NCBI RefSeq assembly: GCF_029909975.1
Contig: NZ_CP094516.1
Span: 1,674,001 to 1,738,000 of the forward strand
Origin: Bradyrhizobium sp. ISRA430
GTDB lineage: Bacteria; Pseudomonadota; Alphaproteobacteria; Rhizobiales; Xanthobacteraceae
DNA length: 64,000 bases
Direction of reading: 5' to 3'
Positions 47,385 through 55,616 of the stretch are shown here, piece by piece. A program made the position numbers and the translations under genes. Below the pieces are notes generated by a model that searched no databases, was not told the origin of the DNA, and saw only the letters and a program-made list of their open reading frames with translations. The number at the start of each line of letters is the position of its first letter. Position 1 is the stretch's first letter.

Positions 47385-48155
47385 ATGGAAATGCTCAATC
47401 ATCACTGCGGCGTGGCGCGCGATGGGCGCGGCGTCGTTCATGTTGCAATCTGCAATGCCGGCTCGCTCAACATCCTCGGCTCGCCCGTCACCGATGCGGT
47501 GCGCGAAGGCCTGCAGCAGCTTGCCGCCGACCGCAGCATTCGCGTGGTGGTGCTGCGCGGACAGAGCGAGAAGAGCATGATCGGCGGCGCCGACATCAAG
47601 GAAATGGCGAAGCTGGACCAGAAGTCGGCCGAAGCCTTCATCAGCCGCCTGCGCGATCTCTGCGAAGCCGTGCGCGCCTTCCCTGCCCCGGTGATCGCGC
47701 GCATGCCGGGCTGGTGCCTCGGCGGCGGGCTCGAAGTCGCAGCCGCCTGCGACTTCCGGATCGCCGCGCACGATGCGCATTTCGGCATGCCGGAGGTGCG
47801 TGTCGGCATTCCCTCGGTGATCCATGCCGCGCTCCTGCCACGCTTGATCGGCTGGGCTCGCGCGCGCTGGCTGGTGATGACGGCCGAGAACATCGACGCG
47901 CCGACGGCGCTGGCCTGGGGACTGGTGGACAGGGTCGCCGCGCCGGACGAACTCGACGCTGAGGTCGAGCACACCATCGAAAGCCTGCTCGAATGCGGCC
48001 CCGAAGCGCTGCGGTCGCAGAAGGCGCTGCTGCGTCAGTGGGAAGAACTGCCGCTGACGGAGTCGGTGAACCTCAGCGTCAAGGTGTTCGGCGAGTCGTT
48101 CCTGAAGGATGAGCCGACCCGGCTGATGCAGGCGTTCGTCAATCGGAAGCGGTAG
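47385..48155 (+). CDS. Enoyl-CoA hydratase/isomerase family protein
   Basis: A 256-residue crotonase-family protein with MIGGADIKEMAKL as the first CoA-oxyanion segment, GWCLGGGLEVAAACDFRIAAHDAHFGMPEVRVGIPSVIHAALLPRLIG as the second. Upstream in-frame ATGs give a poor N-terminus; the ATG at 47385, with a second at 47391, was chosen. The thiolase gene follows in the same direction. It probably works with the nearby thioesterase and thiolase in a fatty-acid or related beta-oxidation step. Confidence 0.9.
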   Translation: MEMLNHHCGVARDGRGVVHVAICNAGSLNILGSPVTDAVREGLQQLAADRSIRVVVLRGQSEKSMIGGADIKEMAKLDQKSAEAFISRLRDLCEAVRAFPAPVIARMPGWCLGGGLEVAAACDFRIAAHDAHFGMPEVRVGIPSVIHAALLPRLIGWARARWLVMTAENIDAPTALAWGLVDRVAAPDELDAEVEHTIESLLECGPEALRSQKALLRQWEELPLTESVNLSVKVFGESFLKDEPTRLMQAFVNRKR

Positions 48156-48175
48156 GCTATCTCCGCGGGAGCGGT

Positions 48176-48277
48176 GTCATGCCCCGCGAAAGCGGGGCAT
48201 CCAGTACGCGGCGGCTTCTCCGTATCCTTGCGCTGCCTCTGGAATACTGGATCACCCCCCTTCGCGGGTGATGACAG
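48176..48277. repeat. Palindromic repeat, family 1
   Basis: GTCATGCCCCGCGAAAGCGG left and CGCGGGTGATGACAG right, with ATCCAGTACGCGGCGGCTTC and GGAATACTGGATCAC inside. In the 292-bp gap before the thiolase. Confidence 0.8.
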
Positions 48278-48394
48278 CGTCGCATGGGGCAAGATCTGCG
48301 CCAACAGCAGCAAGCTCCGCTGATCACTCCAACAAAAATCTCATTCGAGTCACGACAATTTCTCATGCCGGGTGCCGTTGCAATTTTTGCGTCG

Positions 48395-48411
48395 CATCAT
48401 ATGATGATCAT
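48395..48411. promoter_or_regulatory. Overlapping palindromes CATCATATGATG and ATGATGATCAT upstream of the thiolase
   Basis: CATCAT-ATGATG (48395-48406) and ATGAT-G-ATCAT (48401-48411) overlap about 40 bases before the thiolase start. They use the same ATGAT/ATCAT half-sites as the perfect operator at 47241, though with another spacing. The local TetR protein may therefore regulate the thiolase too. Confidence 0.5.
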
Positions 48412-48447
48412 AATCTTACAGATGCATCATCTTTAGGGAGCCCCGTC

Positions 48448-49644
<1,197 letters not shown>

Positions 49645-49668
49645 ACGACGATGACGTCCGAAATTGAG

Positions 49669-49692
49669 GGAAGTCTGGCATTTTAGACTTCC
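49669..49692 (+). terminator. Perfect 8-bp inverted repeat after the thiolase
   Basis: GGAAGTCT (49669-49676) and AGACTTCC (49685-49692) with a GGCATTTT loop, 25 bases past the thiolase stop. No T-run follows (GACTCCTG), so it may be a weak terminator or an operator for the following MFS gene at 49760. Confidence 0.4.
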
Positions 49693-49759
49693 GACTCCTG
49701 TGCCAGACTGCAATGATGACGCGGGCCTCCCGGCGCCCGCCAACCACGATTGAGGGGCT

Positions 49760-51055
49760 ATGATTTCGAACTGGCTCGCGGCAGCACTTTCCCGCCGTAA
49801 TATCCACTACGGCTGGGTGATGGTCGGCGTGACCTTCCTCGCCGCGCTGATCAGCGCCGGCACGGTCGGCGCGCCCGGCGTGTTCATCGTGCCGCTGCAG
49901 AAGGAGTTCGGCTGGAGCACGGCGCAGATCTCGTCGGCGTTGTCGATCCGCTTCATCCTGTTCGGGCTGATGGCGCCGTTCGCCGCTGCATTATTGAACC
50001 GCTACGGCCTGCGCAACGTGACGCTGGCCGCGCAGCTCATCGTGGTCTCCGCGCTGGTGGCATCGCTCGGCATGACCGAGGTCTGGCAGCTCGTGCTGCT
50101 GTGGGGCGTCGTGATCGGCATCGGCACCGGCATGACCGCGCTGGTGCTGGGCGCCACCATTGCCACGCGCTGGTTCGCGGCGCGGCGCGGGCTCGTCGTC
50201 GGCATCATGACCGCGAGCGTCGCCACCGGCCAGCTCGTATTCCTGCCGCTGCTTGCAAGCCTCACCGACCGCTTCGGCTGGCGGCTTGCGCTCGGCTTCG
50301 TCTGCGTCATGCTCGGCGTCTCCGCGCTGGCCGTCGCGCTCGCGATGCGCGACCGCCCAAGCGATCTGGGCCTGCGCCCGTTCGGCGACGAGGGCACCGA
50401 GCCCCTGCCCGCGCCGCCCGTCAGCCACGGCTCGATCACGGCCGTTGCGCTCGGCACGCTGCGCGACGCCTCGAAGTCGAGCGCGTTCTGGATCCTGTTT
50501 GCGACCTTCTTCGTCTGCGGCGCTTCGACCAATGGCCTCGTTCAGGTGCACCTGATTCCGATGTGCCTCGACTTCGGCATCCCGCAGGTGCAGGCGGCGA
50601 GCCTGCTCGCGGCGATGGGCATCTTCGACTTCTTCGGCACTATCTTCTCGGGCTGGCTGTCGGACCGCTACGACAATCGCTGGCTGCTGTTCTGGTACTA
50701 CGGCCTGCGCGGGCTCTCGCTGATCTTCCTGCCGTTCAGCGACTTCTCGTTCTACGGCCTGTCGCTGTTTGCGATGTTCTATGGACTCGACTGGATTGCG
50801 ACGGTGCCGCCGACGGTGCGCCTCACCGCGCAGAAGTTCGGCCCCGAGCGCGCCAACCTGGTGTTCGGCTGGATCTTTGCCGGCCATCAGCTCGGCGCCG
50901 GAACCGCCGCGTTCGGAGCAGGCCTGTCGCGGACGTTACTGGCGAGCTACCTGCCCGCGTTCTTCGTCGCCGGCGCGCTCTGCGTGTTTGCATCCCTGAT
51001 CGTGCTGGCGCTCTCGCGCCAGCCGAAGCCGAAGCCGCAACCGGCGATGGCCTGA
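49760..51055 (+). CDS. MFS transporter, monocarboxylate/OFA-like
   Basis: A 431-residue 12-helix carrier. The N-terminus RRNIHYGWVMVGVTFLAALISAGTVGAPGVFIVPLQKEFGWSTAQISSALS is the signature of the MCT/OFA-like group that moves monocarboxylates. A second half starts near 232 with SSAFWILFATFFVCGASTNGLVQVHLIP. AGGGGC lies before the ATG. No regulator is adjacent. A carboxylate substrate is plausible but unproven. Confidence 0.92.
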   Translation: MISNWLAAALSRRNIHYGWVMVGVTFLAALISAGTVGAPGVFIVPLQKEFGWSTAQISSALSIRFILFGLMAPFAAALLNRYGLRNVTLAAQLIVVSALVASLGMTEVWQLVLLWGVVIGIGTGMTALVLGATIATRWFAARRGLVVGIMTASVATGQLVFLPLLASLTDRFGWRLALGFVCVMLGVSALAVALAMRDRPSDLGLRPFGDEGTEPLPAPPVSHGSITAVALGTLRDASKSSAFWILFATFFVCGASTNGLVQVHLIPMCLDFGIPQVQAASLLAAMGIFDFFGTIFSGWLSDRYDNRWLLFWYYGLRGLSLIFLPFSDFSFYGLSLFAMFYGLDWIATVPPTVRLTAQKFGPERANLVFGWIFAGHQLGAGTAAFGAGLSRTLLASYLPAFFVAGALCVFASLIVLALSRQPKPKPQPAMA

Positions 51056-51229
51056 GCGAGCGTATTGGGCCGGCCCGCGCCGGCCTAATACCTGATCGTA
51101 GTGGTCACCCCGAAGACCGCAGCGCCGCCGATCTGCGAGCCAGCGTTTTGAAGGCGTCAGAGGTCAGCAGTTCGTTCACATCGAATGCAGTGACCACGAG
51201 CGCGTTAACGCTGCCATCCTTCGCATGGT

Positions 51230-52795
51230 TTATTCTGGTAGCCCTGCCTTGCGGAGCCCTTCGCGCATCGTCTTGGCGTTCGATTGTCCGCCCCGAGCAA
51301 TCCATGTGGATATTGTGAAAGCGGGATCGAGCTCAAGCAAACGCGCTGCCGCCTCATGCGCCTCGGCGTCTCGTCCAGCGTGGGCAAGCGCGGCGGCCAA
51401 ACAGCCGAAAGCTGGCCCAAATGACGGGTTCTGACGCAGGGCTTTCCTGGCCGCGGCGATGGCCTCCTCAAAGCGACGAAGCTCGATGAAGGCCATCCCC
51501 ATTCCCACAGACAGCCGGTCCATCAGCGGGTCAACCGGGCTCATGCGCATGGCCCGTTCGAAGCACCGGATCGCCTCTTCGGGCACTCCCGCGGTGTGAT
51601 AGACCCAACCCCTGTCGAGCCATACCCAGTACGAATTGGGATTGAGCGCGACCGCTCGGTCAACCATTTCGATACTGCCTTCGTAATCGCCGAGCATGAA
51701 CGCCGAGACGACGGCAACTATTGACAGCGTTTGAGGATCACCATCGTCGACCCTAGTCGCCAAGCGAAGGAACCGAGCAGCCTCCCTCCGATCGAATTCA
51801 GGATCGCTGGCAAAGCCCACGGCGACGTTGAGCATGTGAGAGAGAGCCGCCAAAGCCGCGACAAAACCGAGCCCCGGGTCAAGCTCCAAAGCGCGATTGG
51901 CAAGCCTTATCGCCTCAGCCAAGCCTTTGGGGGTCGCTTTGGAATACTGAGACATGGCACGGAGCTGAAGATCATAGGCGGTGAGGTCCTCCGGTCGCCG
52001 TCGCGCTGCCGCCACGATTTCGGTTCGCATCAATTTCGGCAGGATCGCGCAGACGACCGCGGCCGCTATCTCGTCCTGGAGCGGGAAAATATCGCTCAAG
52101 TCTCGTTCGTAGCTATTTGCCCAGACATGCGCGCCCGTCACCGCGTCGATCAACTGTCCCGCGATGCGGACTCTCCCCGATGCCTTGCGCACGGATCCCT
52201 CAAGGACATAGCGCACGCCAAGCCTGTGGCCGATTTCCTTGATATCGACGGCTCGGCCCTTGAAAGTGAAACTCGAATTTCGAGCAATGACGAACAACCA
52301 CCTGAAACGCGAAAGCGCGGTCGTGATCTCCTCAACCATTCCGTCCGCGAAATACTCCTGCTCCGGATCGCCAGTCATGTTCGCGAACGGTAACACGGCA
52401 ATCGAGGGCTTGTCGGGCAGTGCCGGTGCAGCATCCAACAAGTGAATCCGGCTGTCCAAAGCCATCGCGCTGTCGGAAGCTCCATCTCTTTCGTGCACCA
52501 CGCCGACGAAGCGGAAACCCTTGCGTGGCAGAGTCTTGATCAGGCGCTGTTGCTCTCCGCAATCACCGATGGCGGTGCGGGCGGCATTCAGCCGGGTCGT
52601 CAACGCAGCCTCGGAAACGATGCGCCCCTTCCATATCGCGTTCATGAGGTCGTCTTTGCTGACAACGCGCTCCCTGTTGCGGATCAAGTAATCGAGAATG
52701 TCGAAGACTTGCGGTGCAACGGAAACAGCATTAGCCCCGCGATGCAGCTCGCGTCGATCTGTGTCGAACACGTACTCCTCAAAGAGATAGCGCAA
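51230..52795 (-). CDS. Winged-helix (CadC-type) regulator with TolB-like and TPR domains
   Basis: A 521-residue soluble regulator. The N-terminal OmpR/CadC-type winged helix spans 1-100 (LRGANAVSVAPQVFDILDYLIRNRERVVSKDDLMNAIWKGRIVSEAALTTRLNAARTAIGDCG, ending RGFRFVG). A TolB-N-like domain (LPDKPSIAVLPFANMTGDPEQEYFADGMVEEITTALSRF) follows, then TPR repeats from about 310 to 500 (PEEAIRCFERAMRMSPVDP, FEEAIAAARKALRQNPSF). There is no membrane helix, unlike CadC itself. Such proteins often regulate metabolic or stress genes, sometimes sited next to adenylate-cyclase-like relatives. It diverges from the DUF1127 fusion gene 163 bases away, its possible target. Confidence 0.9.
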   Translation of the reverse strand: MRYLFEEYVFDTDRRELHRGANAVSVAPQVFDILDYLIRNRERVVSKDDLMNAIWKGRIVSEAALTTRLNAARTAIGDCGEQQRLIKTLPRKGFRFVGVVHERDGASDSAMALDSRIHLLDAAPALPDKPSIAVLPFANMTGDPEQEYFADGMVEEITTALSRFRWLFVIARNSSFTFKGRAVDIKEIGHRLGVRYVLEGSVRKASGRVRIAGQLIDAVTGAHVWANSYERDLSDIFPLQDEIAAAVVCAILPKLMRTEIVAAARRRPEDLTAYDLQLRAMSQYSKATPKGLAEAIRLANRALELDPGLGFVAALAALSHMLNVAVGFASDPEFDRREAARFLRLATRVDDGDPQTLSIVAVVSAFMLGDYEGSIEMVDRAVALNPNSYWVWLDRGWVYHTAGVPEEAIRCFERAMRMSPVDPLMDRLSVGMGMAFIELRRFEEAIAAARKALRQNPSFGPAFGCLAAALAHAGRDAEAHEAAARLLELDPAFTISTWIARGGQSNAKTMREGLRKAGLPE

Positions 52796-52958
52796 ATTGC
52801 CAATCCCTGTCGGCGACCACCGCTGCGCGGAGCCGTCTTTGCACGCGTATGAAGGTAAAGAATAAGCCGCCGGTTAGGAAAATGTAAGCCGCGCGTCAAG
52901 CGTGTCTGGCCGAGAGCTGGCAGCCTCACTCGGGTAGAAATGCCAAGGAAAACACCCG

Positions 52959-53879
52959 ATGAGCGCAATCTACAGCGCTGCGCGGATGCGGCGGACTGCC
53001 GCATCCCCACAGCAGGCTATCAGCCTTTTCCAGCGGCTCCGGAGCGCATGGCAGGAACGCCGCAGGCGGCGAGGCGTACAAGCCGACCTAAGTGCCCTCA
53101 GCGACAGGGAGCTCATGGATATCGGCACGACGCGCGGCGAGATCGACTACATCGCCTCGCAGCGAAGCATCGCGAGGCCGCATCGCTCGTCAGCCCAGCG
53201 CATTGGCGATGCACTTGTGATCCTGTTGCTCTTTAACGTGTTTAGCCTGATTTCCGCAGATCGCGCCCGCGCTCAATGCACTGCACAGGATGTTCTGCGC
53301 AATCACTTGGCGGTCAAGGCTGCTCCGGCGGCTCCCGGATCGCAGATTCCAATCAGCTCCGCTGCCGATGTCTCGGTTTGGAAGACGATCCTGATCGGGA
53401 CGTTCGCGGATTCATTCGCTCTACGCCGCGCCATGGATGCAATAGGGTGCGGCGTCGGAAACTCGGCTGACGAGATACTCGCTCGACCCGCCTTTAGCCT
53501 GAGCGACAAGAAAGCCGAAGTCCAGCTTGTTGCCGTGTCGGTCGCCGAGCTTGGCTTCCAAGGTGAGACAGCGTCGTTGCGAGACATCTATGCGCGTGCA
53601 CAAGGGCTCGGCTTTGGACTTGCTGCCGCCGAAATCGCGCCTCAGCTCAGGCTCCAGTATCTGGATCAGCCAATCGGTGAGTTTCTCACCATCGGGATGG
53701 AGCCTATCAGAACATGGGCGGGTGAACCGGTTCTCCTAACGGTCGCCAATGGCGGAGCAGGCCTCATCCTGATCGGCCAGGATGGCCACGACGACGCCCA
53801 AATATCGGTGATATCCCGCTTTGTGTTCGTGCGACCCGATAAACCCGCTTCTGCGGAGGCCGCAGCGATGGCCAGGTAA
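52959..53879 (+). CDS. DUF1127-membrane-uncharacterised domain fusion protein
   Basis: A 306-residue protein of unusual architecture. Residues 40-68 (VQADLSALSDRELMDIGTTRGEIDYIA) match a DUF1127 (YjiS-like) module, a small helical protein usually found alone. A hydrophobic helix follows (DALVILLLFNVFSLISA, 84-100), then an AxA-type cleavage-like site (RARA, before QCTAQD). The C-terminal 180 residues (about 130-292) hold a block with VAVSVAELGF, IYARAQGLGF, EIAPQLRLQYLDQPIGEF and TIGMEPI, then VANGGAGLILIGQDG and RFVFVRP. This block resembles a widespread uncharacterised domain I recall from other bacteria, including candidate-phyla proteins; I cannot verify it here. AAGGA lies 9 bases before the start. 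The frame is continuous and the predicted topology is cytoplasmic DUF1127 with the new domain outside. Confidence 0.75.
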   Translation: MSAIYSAARMRRTAASPQQAISLFQRLRSAWQERRRRRGVQADLSALSDRELMDIGTTRGEIDYIASQRSIARPHRSSAQRIGDALVILLLFNVFSLISADRARAQCTAQDVLRNHLAVKAAPAAPGSQIPISSAADVSVWKTILIGTFADSFALRRAMDAIGCGVGNSADEILARPAFSLSDKKAEVQLVAVSVAELGFQGETASLRDIYARAQGLGFGLAAAEIAPQLRLQYLDQPIGEFLTIGMEPIRTWAGEPVLLTVANGGAGLILIGQDGHDDAQISVISRFVFVRPDKPASAEAAAMAR

Positions 53880-53959
53880 TTCGGTTAAATGCTTAGGCCC
53901 GCCGCCACCTGCACAGCAGGCAGCGGCGAGCCGGTCACGGTTGTGCCGTGTACCTCAGC

Positions 53960-54499
53960 TCACCCGCGCGGGTTGACGACCGTGTAACCCCGCAGTGAAC
54001 GCGCGTGCATTCGCGTTGCGTGTCCGCCCGAGTTGGATTCATAGGCCATCCAGACGTCCCTTCCGAGGTGCTGCTCCAGGATGAAGACATGGCCGCGTCG
54101 TGCCGCCACCATTCCCGGCGCCGGCGATGTCCGCGGAAAGCGTAGCCAGTTGGAGGCAAGATTCAATTCCGGCACGATACGACCGAACACGCGCAGGGCC
54201 GCGCCACAGCCGCAGAACGACGACGGGCAACCAGCCGGCCTGCCGCCGACGCGAACGCCAGAGATGTTCACCGCCGTAGCGGCGCTACCAGTGTCGGTCA
54301 CTGTCAGTTGCGTTGAACGATACGCTTGTAGTGAGTCCCGCGAAACTTGCTCGCGGCGCGTTTGCGAATACGAGAAGTCACAGGGCATGGTCACATTGCA
54401 TCCGGGTGCTTGTGCTTGATGAATGCGATAGGGCCGTGCTTCCGAGGCGACAGAGCTAACGATAACCAGAAGACACGTAGAAACAACTTGCCTGAACAT
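53960..54499 (-). CDS. Exported hypothetical protein with Cys/His papain-fold-like (CHAP/NlpC-like) pattern
   Basis: A 179-residue protein with a signal peptide (FRQVVSTCLLVIVSSVASEA). The mature part has the sequence PSSFCGCGAALRVFG with a candidate nucleophilic Cys, LNLASNWLRFPRTSPAPG, then VAARRGHVFILEQHLGRDVWMAYESNSGGHATRMHARSLRGYTVVNPRG with a candidate His and Asn. The order Cys, His, Asn/Asp plus the GHVFILE strand resembles CHAP or NlpC/P60 peptidoglycan amidases, but overall similarity is weak. A pro-region of about 80 residues precedes the Cys. Four extra Cys residues may form disulfides. Confidence 0.6.
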   Translation of the reverse strand: MFRQVVSTCLLVIVSSVASEARPYRIHQAQAPGCNVTMPCDFSYSQTRREQVSRDSLQAYRSTQLTVTDTGSAATAVNISGVRVGGRPAGCPSSFCGCGAALRVFGRIVPELNLASNWLRFPRTSPAPGMVAARRGHVFILEQHLGRDVWMAYESNSGGHATRMHARSLRGYTVVNPRG

Positions 54500-54840
54500 C
54501 GCAGGACTCCGAATTGATGGTCCTGCCCCGGGCAATGAGGAACCAATAACAGTTTGGCTGAAATGGGCCTAAACAACGGCCGAAAATGGCTGCATCTGCG
54601 CGCCGCTCGCTGTCCAAATGGTAAACGGGCAATTCCACCGTCGTCCGTCACAAAATTGCAAAGCATCCTCGTGATACTGATGGCTTGGCCAGCGCTTTCT
54701 TCATCAAGACGCATTTCGAGTGGCTAGGGCCGTCGATAGGAGGCGCGTGCGGCCGCCCCGACCATCGCTCTCATCGCCATTGCGTCAGGCGGAAACCAAT
54801 GAGCTTGCCACCGCCAAAAATCGATAGCGGGTGGCTTTGA
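54500..54840. other. 341-bp intergenic gap with no recognised gene
   Basis: Upstream of the exported protein gene and the small ORF at 54841. Only weak frames exist, and composition is less GC-rich than neighbouring core genes. No repeat of the families described here was seen. Confidence 0.45.
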
Positions 54841-55143
54841 TTGTCAGCTCAGATTGATTATCGTGAGGCCTTATTTCAGGAACTACTCATATTTTCAGGA
54901 GCACCCATTGTGTCATCGACCATCGAATCGATCGTTTCCGCTTATGTACGTTTGAAGAACCAGCGAGCGCTGGAGGACATGCAGGACCTTCGACGCCAGT
55001 TGCTTGGAAACCTGCAGTCTACGTCCAGCATCGATCCCCGTAAGGCTCTCGACGTCGTGCGTGAGGATCTGCGAGTTATCGAGCAAGGGCTGGAGCAACT
55101 CCGACCGCAGCCTGGGACGCTGCCCGATACCGAGTGGCGCTAA
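54841..55143 (+). CDS. Small hypothetical helical protein
   Basis: A possible 100-residue protein starting at TTG, with no ATG nearby. It is mostly helical: LFQELLIFSGAPIVSSTIESIVSAYVRLKNQRALEDMQDLRRQLLGNL, and a C-terminal DVVREDLRVIEQGLEQLRPQP. The regular hydrophobic spacing makes it look genuine. No family, signal peptide or membrane helix recognised; it lies in an accessory-looking region. Confidence 0.45.
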   Translation: MSAQIDYREALFQELLIFSGAPIVSSTIESIVSAYVRLKNQRALEDMQDLRRQLLGNLQSTSSIDPRKALDVVREDLRVIEQGLEQLRPQPGTLPDTEWR

Positions 55144-55188
55144 ATTAGTCGCGCCGAAGCCGCCGCTGTTCAGGCAGTCATGGATTCC

Positions 55189-55326
55189 TTAGCGCTGAGT
55201 TTGGCGCGGGATCTCCCATTGCTCGAGGCGATCGATTGACGCCTGCCGTTCGTGCTGGCCTAGCCAAATCGTGAGGAGAACCAGCGCGGCGGCGAGAGCG
55301 CCGATGCCGAAATACAGGTTCCTCAT
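55189..55326 (-). CDS. Small single-pass membrane protein
   Basis: A 45-residue ORF: MRNLYFGIGALAAALVLLTI then WLGQHERQASIDRLEQWEIP and a short tail. One membrane helix (6-22) is followed by a charged helix. There is no strong ribosome site. It is too short for homology claims and is kept because the membrane helix plus helical tail is typical of real small proteins. Confidence 0.4.
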   Translation of the reverse strand: MRNLYFGIGALAAALVLLTIWLGQHERQASIDRLEQWEIPRQTQR

Positions 55327-55445
55327 GCGCGTTGAATGCGGAGCGCCGAAAATGGTTCCTGCATCGGGCCTTTCAGCGGATGCTACAGGGCAAGATCGGC
55401 AATGTTGGACTGAACAGATTCGGAAGGAGCCGGCACACAACCGGT

Positions 55446-55490
55446 GTCGTCCCGGCCTAGTGCGCAATTGCGCACGGGGGCCGGGACGAC
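55446..55490. repeat. Inverted repeat GTCGTCCCGGCC...GGCCGGGACGAC
   Basis: Perfect 12-bp arms enclose AGTGCGCAATTGCGCAC, the same insert found in the family-1 repeat at 14578-14701. It is followed 35 bases later by a family-3 repeat. Confidence 0.85.
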
Positions 55491-55524
55491 GGCGGAGATT
55501 GTGGGGCGCGTCCCCATCCGCCTC

Positions 55525-55608
55525 GTCATTGCGAGCAGCGGAGCAACGAACCAATCCAAACTGTCCCCGCGGAAGAATTCTGGATTGCTTCGCTGCGCTC
55601 GCAATGAC
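55525..55608. repeat. Palindromic repeat, family 3
   Basis: Left arm GTCATTGCGAGCAGCGGAGC and right arm CTGCGCTCGCAATGAC, with GAACCAATCCA and CTGGATTGCTTCG inside. It closes the downstream end of the carboxyltransferase gene. Confidence 0.8.
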
Positions 55609-55616
55609 GCCAGTAG

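Noticed and set aside
51105..51305. Small minus-strand frame ending near 51105
   Set aside because: Overlaps the end of the regulator gene at 51230, no ribosome site, no recognisable sequence.
54391..54714. Minus-strand frame overlapping the start of the exported Cys/His gene
   Set aside because: It overlaps the better-supported signal peptide gene in another frame and has no family-like pattern.
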